Below the pieces are notes generated by a model. It was not told the origin of the DNA, did no database searches, and worked only from the letters and a program-made list of their open reading frames with translations. Below, piece by piece: positions 56,098 to 64,000 of a stretch of 64,000 nucleotides of DNA; the stretch's first letter is position 1; each line of letters begins with the position of its first letter. Origin of the DNA: Anisakis pegreffii (Eukaryota; Nematoda; Chromadorea; Rhabditida; Anisakidae); assembly GCA_035041965.1 (NCBI GenBank), contig JAPYMA010000815.1, positions 1 to 64,000 of the forward strand. The letters are read 5' to 3'. A program made the position numbers and the translations under genes.

Positions 56098-56451
56098 CGT
56101 TCTTAACAAACCAATACGACTGTATTTAGTGAATAAAGTGAACGACCCGAGGGATCCGATCAAACGTTTCAGTTTCATGCTTTCATTCGGATCAGAGTTA
56201 GGCAATCCTATAGCAATTACTGGCGAAAAGTGTTGAAGGGAGCTATGATTTGGTGATTCGAACTGACCTTTACACTCAGGAATCTTGCTGGCGAGCAATT
56301 CGTCGTTGTGGGGATTACCCTTCTGAGTAATGTTCCACCTTCCGAAATCAGCAGCGACGAAGGTTCCGTAATATTCTCTTTGAAACTAATCGCGATGCGA
56401 ATGCCTTCAGATTGCTTTTTGCCATTCAGTGTCAGAGTTATCCTGCATTAA
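56098..56451 (+). CDS. Putative two-exon coding segment, unknown function
   Basis: Exon 56098-56229 follows an ATCGCAG acceptor and reads VLNKPIRLYLVNKVNDPRD, continuing to AITGEK. A 50-base intron (GTGTTG...CACTCAG) joins in frame to 56280-56451, reading NLAGEQFVVVGITLL and on to a TAA. The joined peptide of about 100 residues alternates hydrophobic and polar residues like a beta-rich domain. No family recognised and the 5' end is unknown. A minus-strand frame overlaps (56089-56298). Confidence 0.3.
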
Positions 56452-58580
56452 TGCAATCCACCTCAATAGCACATCTACTCCGAGGAAATGTTTATGCTAT
56501 CAAAAAATAAGTGAAATGCTGCAAAACGACAAAGGTCTGAAAGTGTTACACAATGTTATCTTATTGAAAGCATATAGCAGTTGGATGATTTACATCGGTT
56601 TTATATCGCAAATGAGGAAAAGTGGATTGTTACCTTTTGCAATGTCTGCTCATAGAAACGTTTAAGTTAAGTATGCCAGCGCCATTCACTGATACAAAAG
56701 TCTGATTGCCAGAGCGCGTGTTCTGAAATTGTATTCGCTTGGATATTTTCAAAATTTATGTGTTATGAAGGTGAAATCTCGAAAAGATGGCGGTGCCACA
56801 AAAGTTTTGAGAAACAGTCACTTAAACCATCTGACTTAAATTGAAGTTAAACTTAAACTAGAAACAGTGACTTAAAAATTGAACTTAATCTTTTTAAATC
56901 TCAGTTTTTGAATGTGAATGCATTCTGACTATTCAGTTTGTCCGCAGGAGATTTAAAATAACTTCCATTACAGGGGCTTCAATTAATGCATGTCTTTGTT
57001 AAAAGTCGAAAGTCATCTGAACTTAACTAAGGGAGTGCATGCGTTTCCAGCCCCCTCCCCTCAGTTCAGTTGATATTCATTGGCTGAAATGCGCTGTCGA
57101 TGCAGTGAATCGAGTTTAGAGAATCAATATCATGAAAACGCAATTTTAGCTTCATTATGCCTCCTAATGAATTGCTCTTATACTTTATTCGAACGCTCAT
57201 AAAATTTTTTTGCGTGTTCACCGATTAAAATGTCACGCTATGCAAGCTTGGGCCACGATTAACAATAAGCTGTTTTGTTCTGTTCAGTAGAGCGAATTTA
57301 TGCGAGGCAAATAAAGGATTCCATTTCACTTCTAAATGAGCAATAAATGAAGCAATTACGATGCCCTAATTTCTACTGCATAGAGCACGAAAGCACTCTC
57401 TGAAAAGTTACAATACAATTGAGATATTCGGAGATTTCCGAAAATTCTCGTGAAAAAAACGAAATGTGCCATAACAATCGACAAAAGACGAACTTCGAAT
57501 GCATTTGATAGGTGGACAGTGAAGAATATAGATACAGTTGTCACCAATAAAGAGAAGCTTTCCATCTCTGTGGAACTAAAGTAAAAAGAGATTTGAAACA
57601 ATATCAATTGATCGGTAAGTATCGAGCGAATCGATAAGCGACTATTGGAACCGTTCGCATCATTTGACTTGATGGAATCGCTTATGTAACATACACAGTT
57701 GAATATACCTATTCAGCAAAAATCTGTGAAACCTGATTGTTTCCTTCCTGGTCTTCTTCTATGTAGGTGCTAAAATTTTAAAAATCAGGCAAACATTTTG
57801 ATTGATTTTGGTAAAATTTACTTTATCTCTTGATATCATCTTTCAAAAATTGAAGCTTAACTATAACATCCGCTCCCTACAGTACTAGTTCAGTGAAGAA
57901 TAAATACGAGGACAAAGATCACGGTAGGTATGCAACGTAGATAAGAAATTGGGCTTTCATGCCAGGGTTTTTAAATTCATTGTCAAGAGGTATTACTTCG
58001 AAGGCTTCGTGCAATTAGACTAAAGGAAATAAATGCATCAAGCATGATGAAAAGGATGTATTATTTAATCAAACTGCCATGACTTGCATAAACATTATCT
58101 GGAGATTAGGGCGGTCCAATTTAACTGAAGTAGACGAAACGTTGGCGAATTTCAATTTATGAGTTACCTCGTGGAGAATGAAGTAAATACGTTCTCGTAG
58201 ACGAGGGTGCTAACAAGTGCATTCGAGTAAAAACGAATGAGTAGGTGGGTATATTCGAAATGAATGGATGGAAAAACGATCTATTTTTCATCATAATGAA
58301 TGGTTAAATTGTACGTGCAATACTGGCTGCTTGAAAACACCACTTAATGTTCTCGCAATGAAAGTGATTATTCACATCGAATGATCGATTAAATTTGATG
58401 ATTATTCATTCCATTTAACTTTTAGATGAATCGAAATATCTAACTTTGTATCATTTCCTCACCGTATGAGTGATAATGACTGCTAAAAATATAATATCAA
58501 GTTAAGAATTCAATTCGAATTGCTGAAAATATCGTCATCGTATTAAACAAAACAAGCTTCGAATGCTGCACTGCTTGGAA
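56452..58580. other. No gene recognised
   Basis: AT-rich sequence with scattered short frames only. Nothing identifiable on either strand. Confidence 0.4.
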
Positions 58581-58599
58581 TTGGATCACTCGCAGCTGT

Positions 58600-59154
58600 T
58601 CGAAGTTTGACGAACTCACTCAGCGCGTTTACTCCACAAAATTTCGTTGGTTTTTTGCTCACTGCGTTTGATGCTCATTTCTTCCCTGGATACTCTTCAT
58701 CTTGTCATCATCATGTAATAATGTACCAATGCCTACCAATGCGGAAGTATGGACGACTGCAGTGGGCATCACTTGAAATGCTTGATTTCTGTTCAGTTCC
58801 TGAAAATCTATTTAATGAACTGATGAATTGTATCTTTATTTTTTTCTACCGTGAATGCAAGTTGAAGGTAGTGATTCATTGAGAGTTAGCACATGTTCTG
58901 TGGTTGTCCGATGATTTGGTTTGTGCACATTGTGCGTTAGTTTACACTTTGTTTCCGAATTTAATTTGTATATATTGCTTTTTTTTCAGCTTAATGTTGT
59001 CAACAAACGAAGCGCATTTCACCATCGACTTTTAGCATTAATTGAGATGAAAACCCCATTTGATTCATTTGATGCACATCAAAAATATCATCTTAGTTGG
59101 GGTTTTCGTGACGTTCCCCTTGCAATCAATGCATCGCTAATTGCAACGATATGA
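58600..59154 (+). CDS. Putative two-exon coding segment, unknown function
   Basis: An open frame of about 85 codons ends at a possible GTAGTG donor near 58867. The next open stretch starts after a strong polypyrimidine TTTTTTTTCAG acceptor (58990) and reads LNVVNKRSAFHHRLLALIEM to a TGA at about 59152. No start codon, domain or homologue recognised. Confidence 0.22.
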
Positions 59155-60448
59155 AATGATTGGAAGCTCGATTGGAAACAATGAAACAATCGAAACTTTT
59201 TCAACGGAAAGAACAAAAAATCTCCATTTTCAACACTCATATCTACCAAAGGGATAGCTTAAGATGTATCTCACTATGAAACAGATTTTGACCCAAGCAG
59301 CTCAGTACATGGAGCTGAAACTTGGTTGAATGTACACTTTTCAAAAGCTTAAAAATTCGCAGAAGTTATGATGTTTCAACGTTTTTAGCGTTGCTTACAA
59401 TCGATGCTGATATTACAGCTCGAAGAAACCTTTCGTAGTAGCGTTCACGTTTTTAGATCCACATCTGTGTATTGACACAGTTTGATTAACGCATTCACTA
59501 TCCATACAAAATGAGTCGAAGGAGCATAATATCTGAATACCTCACGCTCAGTTTATGCAATCTTGCTGAGCACTCAGCATTGGCAGACAAATGCATCCAC
59601 CTTCATGCCATCGCAGCAGTGCATTGTGAGCTTGCGATCGCCAGAGGAGAATGCCTGCTTTGATTTATCTCTCTTTTTATGATCGCTAAGCAGATGATTT
59701 AACTCTGAATACAGCATAGAAATCTGATCTATGGGAATGCAACGGAATGCAATTCCATTGATTCGTAATTTGTAACCTAAAAGTGGAGCTCAGCTGTAAA
59801 TCTGCTGTAAGATGTTATCATATGATGAAGCAGCATTCGGTTATTGAGAGAATTGATTTGACACGATGATTTTATCATTGTCGGAATTCGTTTTTGATGT
59901 ACGGATACATCATAAAAATATATTCGGAACATTAAATGTTCAGATTTCATTTCGACCATAAAAGGTCTCGCTTGTCACAATGTTCTCAACAAAATATATG
60001 AAAATTTTTATTGTCCTCTTATTGTTAGTGACTTCGTCTGATCGAATTTTTCATGTTTTTCTTCCTCATATGTGTTTCTTCCTCTTAAATTTTCTTTCTT
60101 CCGTCCATGGTACCATTTTGTTCTCTTATCAACCCACTTAACGCTTGGAAAAAAAATCGCTGCCATACACCAATGAACACTCACATTATTATCTCGTTCG
60201 AAGGTGAGTCTAAATTTAGGCAGATCGCCATTCAGCTTAGCGCTGTTCAGGTTTAACGGATTCTGAGCAGTCTGCAAGGTTCAGATCATGGGATGGCTTC
60301 TCGTCGAGGTTTGTACTTATCGACAAACACTACTCACGCTATTGTTGTGAGATTTGGTTTTTATTTTCTGTCTGTTTTAAAGAACGAATCTTCTGATAAT
60401 ATTTCTTTCTAATACTCTTATGTCAATTAATTACATTCTGGATTTCAG

Positions 60449-62093
60449 AACAGAAGTATGCTTTCAAAGATCACAAAAACAGCCACTGAATGGAATTTTA
60501 TTTCGAAATATAAAAGTAAATTCGACAGCAAAAGATTTTATCATGCGACTGAATCAGCATTCGATCGCTGATAAGGTCGGTTTGATATGTGATTTTTTTT
60601 GAATTTTTGAATGTTTAGTTGCTTCTTCAAAAAAATATCACAAGATTTTTGATGCGCTCAAAAAATTCCATTGACTGCCATATTGCTATGAACTGATAAG
60701 TATTCATGAACGTTTGAAAATAACGCATTGAAAGGACGGATAGAACGCGCCTCTACAGTCCTTATTGCCGTTCGGATCGTTCTACTGTTTATCAGCAGAA
60801 GCTCTCCGTAATTGAATTCATCGCTCAAAGGATCTTCGTTGTCGATGCTTCACTTCAATTAAGATCTTAGTTGATAATCACATTTCGAGTATATTTTCGG
60901 AACCATTCGGGATAGCAGGCATTCTAATATGCTTATGCTAGTATACTGATTTGCTATAAACTAGTTGGAATGAGGTAGGATTCGGAGGAGCTACCTACGA
61001 ATTATCGACACGGTCCTACTCTCAAGTAACAATAGCTAACTGAAAACAGTGCCGAAATTCTATTGAGCGGAGGGAAACATCTGAATTCTGAACGAGTTGA
61101 GCACAATTGGCCGTCGCTGTTATGATGCAGTAGTGTATATCAATTGGATGAACGTTGACATACGTTTAAGTTGCGTCGATAAATAATTTATTTTATAATA
61201 TTTGCAGCAATAAATTGAGGATTAATTTTCGATTTCGGCCGGAAGCATTTTTGGAAAAGGAAATGGCTGGGAAACAGTGTGTTTTGTGCTTCATTACTTG
61301 TATCAATTCACATTTTTCGGAATACATTTTTATGTTAGGAATCAATTTGACAGTGATTTTTAGTCACCTTTTGAGTTGAGGGGGCATGGGGACGGATGGT
61401 CGCGGGCACGGGCATAGAAATTTTTTCCTCTCTCCGTCCCATCGCAGTCCTCATGAGGTGGTGGGATTTCCATGCCAACCTCCATTTGAGGGATCACATA
61501 AAATATCCAGTATTGGGGACTATCAGTGAAAATGCATATTTAAGAATGCGCGATCACGATACGACGGATGGTGATAAACTGAGGATTGACCGTGGTGATT
61601 CATGGAACGTGGAATTTGATGACATACCGACTAGTTTCGACGTCCTTGACATGAAAGTTACGCGAATATTGGAAGAGATGGAGGCACAACGAGAAAAGTC
61701 TGTTGCTCATGATATTGTTGATTCACACTATCTTTGTTTTGCTATCGTATTCATCAGTGCTCTTGCCCTACCACTGTCGAATGTTAGCGAAATCGTGCCA
61801 AGGATAAATATCGAAAAGATGTTCATTTAAGGATCAAAAAACTTGAAGCGGCACTTCAGCAAGAGATTGCCGAAAACAATCAATTACAAATGCGAAATGC
61901 ACAGTTGGAAAGTGTTTTGGAAAGAGCAAAAAGTAATCTGGAAAGAGCATTACTTATGAAGGATACAGTTCGAGAGGAAATTCCAAACGTAACATTTTCA
62001 TAGACCTTCTTTCTAAGTGGCATTCATAACCGATTCGTTATTGCTCTGTAGGTTGATGCTAATGCCCCATGTACGCCCCGCCGCAAGTTTTAA
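60449..62093 (+). CDS. Coiled-coil protein gene, 3' part, identity unknown
   Basis: Proposed exons: 60449-60575 (acceptor GATTTCAG; reads TEVCFQRSQKQPLNG, ending IADK in phase 0), an exon ending at 61697 whose start is unsure (one acceptor is CATCGCAG near 61449), 61832-61988 and 62052-62093 with stop TAA. The third exon is Asp-rich then helical (DMKVTRILEEMEAQREK). The fourth is a clear heptad coiled coil (IKKLEAALQQEIAENNQL ... LERALLMKDTVREE). The last codes for VDANAPCTPRRKF. The helix runs on smoothly across the 61697/61832 splice, which supports the join, although the GTCTGT donor is weak. No family recognised. Linkage of the first exon is an inference. Confidence 0.45.
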
Positions 62094-62094
62094 C

Positions 62095-62345
62095 GTGAGT
62101 CAGAAATCAGCCTCAACCATGGCCACCGTAACTTCCTGTTGAGCCCGGGAAAACCTCCCTCATCTTCAATCCCGTGCTGAGTGAGGAATGGAAACATGGC
62201 TAAGTGTGATTTTGATCCAAAAGTAAAGCTCATCATCCTGAGTATCAATTTAAGCCTCAATGTAGGTCCCGCACGGAACCTTGACCTAAGCAACGAGTCT
62301 CACTGTGTCCTGTGGTGAGCACCAGCTGAATCACCCAGGATAAGA
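62095..62345. other. GC-richer non-coding segment of unknown nature
   Basis: Composition stands out from the AT-rich surroundings and no plus-strand frame is open. On the minus strand a 67-codon frame exists but lacks protein character. It could be a structured RNA or an old repeat. No known RNA family could be matched by eye. Confidence 0.3.
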
Positions 62346-62413
62346 ACCCTTGTCATGAGACGTGAACATATGATAATTGATTTGAACCTCATCCTTATCT
62401 ATACAATAACGAA

Positions 62414-62850
62414 CATTGTCAACAATAAACGCTTCTTATACAACCATACGCGCAATTCGTAATAAGCGATGAACCTTCAGAACATGACGAGTGAAACGAA
62501 TGAACTGCGCGAGGAGCTGCAGAAACTACGTGATGAATCCCAAAAAACTTGCGATGAGACGAAACAGGTACCAATGAAGCAAATGGAGCAGTTTATATAG
62601 CATTTGCGTTTATTTCACTCACCACCATTGTTAAAATCAAACCTGTGTTAAAGATAATACTAAAAACATTGTCACCAGTCATCGATTCTTTTATAACCAC
62701 ACGCATTTCGGAACAATCGATGAAACTTCAGAACGTGATGAGTGAAACGAAGGAACTGCGCGAGGAGTTGCAGAAACTACGTGATGAATTCCGAAAAATG
62801 CACGAAGAAGTGAACGAAGAATTGAGGAAGCAAAAAACTGTGTTCGGAGC
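62414..62850 (+). repeat. Tandemly duplicated coiled-coil segment (two copies)
   Basis: About 160 bases at 62414-62570 recur at 62665-62830. Both contain AACATTGTC, an ATG, and a helical reading: copy 1 has TNELREELQKLRDESQK and copy 2 has TKELREELQKLRDEFRKMHEE. Copy 1 is preceded by two in-frame stops and ends at a possible GTACCA donor. Copy 2 stays open upstream (TLSPVIDSFITTRISEQS). They may be exons of the coiled-coil gene or a decayed relative. Confidence 0.55.
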
Positions 62851-63222
62851 AAAATTTTGTTCCCCTAAACATTTCGCATTGATCAGGAAACTTGAGAGTA
62901 AGTGTGATGCAAGTTATTATCCCAATTGCAATATTGTGTCCACCAGTTCATATCATGTGATTTAGAATTTGGCACGTACTTCAGTCGGACAGACTGTTTT
63001 TCGTAGGTTTCGCTTGAATGACCGAATCTCTTGAGAGTGCTACCGAAATTTTTCGAACTATTTAATTATGTCGATTTTGTTGATGCATATAAATTATTGA
63101 TTATTATTGATTATGAATTATTGATGTCGAAATTAGCAGCATTATTATTACCATCTTTCGGATTTCCCTCAGAGCACTTGCTGTGCATTCCAGTCGTTTC
63201 TGTTGATGTGATTCGTATTTAG

Positions 63223-64000
63223 AGAAAAACAAAATCTGTGATGAAAGGGTGTTAGCAGCAATGTTGAGTGTTGATAGAGCTGACTTTTGTCCAACGAACA
63301 CCTACGACGATAAACCGCAATCAATTGGCTACAATACCACTATCAGCGCTCCTCATATGGTTGGTGTTCATGTGATCACATTTATTGGAATATTTTCATT
63401 TTAACCTTCAAGATTTCATTCCAACAATGTCAGGAGACACTCCTCCATAATTTTTGCTGTATTCAAAAACTTGAAGTTTTTCAGAGTAAAACTTTTAGTA
63501 GATTTATCTGCGTTGATCAACAATTTTTTTCTATTTTTTATGCAACTTCCATGTGATTGGCTTTCTAGCATGCGATAACATTGGAAACACTGAAGGATCA
63601 CCTGAAGAAGGGGGCCAGCGCATTGGATGTTGGCTCTGGTTCAGGCTACATAACTACTTGTATGGCCGAATTGGTTCGTAGAGTTCTCGTTTCATTCATT
63701 TTGAACGCAAAAATGCAGTCAATTTGTGAATCTGATATCACAACATCAAGATACTTCTCAGGCTGACTATTGAAGTACCTTCGAGCAGATCATCATACTG
63801 AGTAAAATAAAATGATTTCTAAACAGATGATATAACTTGAAGGTGGGTGAATCCGGTAGAGTAATTGGCATAGATCACAAAAAAGAATTGCTTGAGCTGG
63901 CCAAACGTAATATTGAGAAGAGCCACTCTTATTTGTTATCGTCCGGTCGTATCATCATGGTTGAAGGCGACGGTCGTGAGGGATATGCAGATCACGGACC
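63223..64000 (+). CDS. pcm-1: Protein-L-isoaspartate O-methyltransferase (partial, runs off right edge)
   Basis: Uses S-adenosylmethionine to methylate L-isoaspartyl residues in aged proteins, starting their repair (family knowledge). Exons 63223 (or 63225)-63359, 63569-63673 and 63843-64000 splice in phase 0. The sequence holds the substrate-side motif PQSIGY...TISAPHM, the SAM-binding motif [19 protein letters not shown], the second motif [17 protein letters not shown], and [13 protein letters not shown], in the order and spacing of animal PIMT enzymes. About 130 residues are visible of roughly 225 usual. The short first exon (start codon to ...LR) was not found and the C-terminal third lies beyond the window. 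It is on the same strand as the coiled-coil gene about 1.1 kb upstream. Confidence 0.93.

Noticed and set aside
46500..60300. tRNA or rRNA genes
   Set aside because: No stretch with convincing tRNA boxes or rRNA core sequence was recognised by eye. A tRNA scan would be decisive.
60294..60314. ATGGGATGGCTTCTC as first exon of the methyltransferase
   Set aside because: It does not match the start of that family and lies about 2.9 kb before the first clear exon. Its role remains unknown.

Overview
The window is eukaryotic and looks nematode. Genes are split by many introns of about 50 bp to 1.1 kb with GT...TTTCAG-type boundaries, and the sequence is AT-rich with dispersed repeats. A TTTCAG acceptor sits six bases before the start codon of the main gene, as at spliced-leader trans-splice sites. 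The species cannot be named from sequence alone.

About 70% of the window is glycoside hydrolase family 31 (GH31, alpha-glucosidase; maltase-glucoamylase / sucrase-isomaltase type). Bases 1-3971 are the 3' half of one GH31 gene (gene A) that runs off the left edge. Bases 6252-45484 hold a second gene (gene B) that I reconstruct as ONE transcription unit of 97 exons coding for about 4,688 residues: a signal-peptide exon, five complete GH31 modules in tandem (each a P-type/trefoil domain plus the whole GH31 body, 914-922 residues, 19 exons with the same phases), and a Thr/Pro/Glu-rich tail with a GPI-anchor-like C-terminus. Every module-to-module junction is a phase-2 intron that keeps the frame. 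Only module 1 has a signal peptide and only module 5 has a stop and anchor. All 97 exon lengths fit the frame arithmetic.

Modules 2, 3 and 4 keep the GH31 nucleophile (WIDMNE) and acid/base (HWLGD) aspartates. Module 1 has lost the nucleophile and module 5 has lost the acid/base Asp and a substrate-binding Asp. The protein would therefore be three live catalytic units capped by two degenerate ones, probably an intestinal-surface or secreted digestive alpha-glucosidase. This is the candidate undescribed system. Mammalian relatives have two modules and an N-terminal membrane anchor.

Gene A is almost identical, introns included, to the second half of gene B module 2, then switches to the 3' end and 3' flank of gene B. 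It looks like a recent duplicate shortened by recombination between modules.

The right-hand 18 kb is gene-poor. It holds a 403-bp tandem repeat (50.2-51.8 kb), a broken C-type-lectin-like fragment, a GC-rich hAT-type MITE with a perfect 8-bp target-site duplication (a second copy lies in a gene B intron), a few unidentified exons, a coiled-coil gene (60.4-62.1 kb), and at the right edge the start of a protein-L-isoaspartate O-methyltransferase gene.
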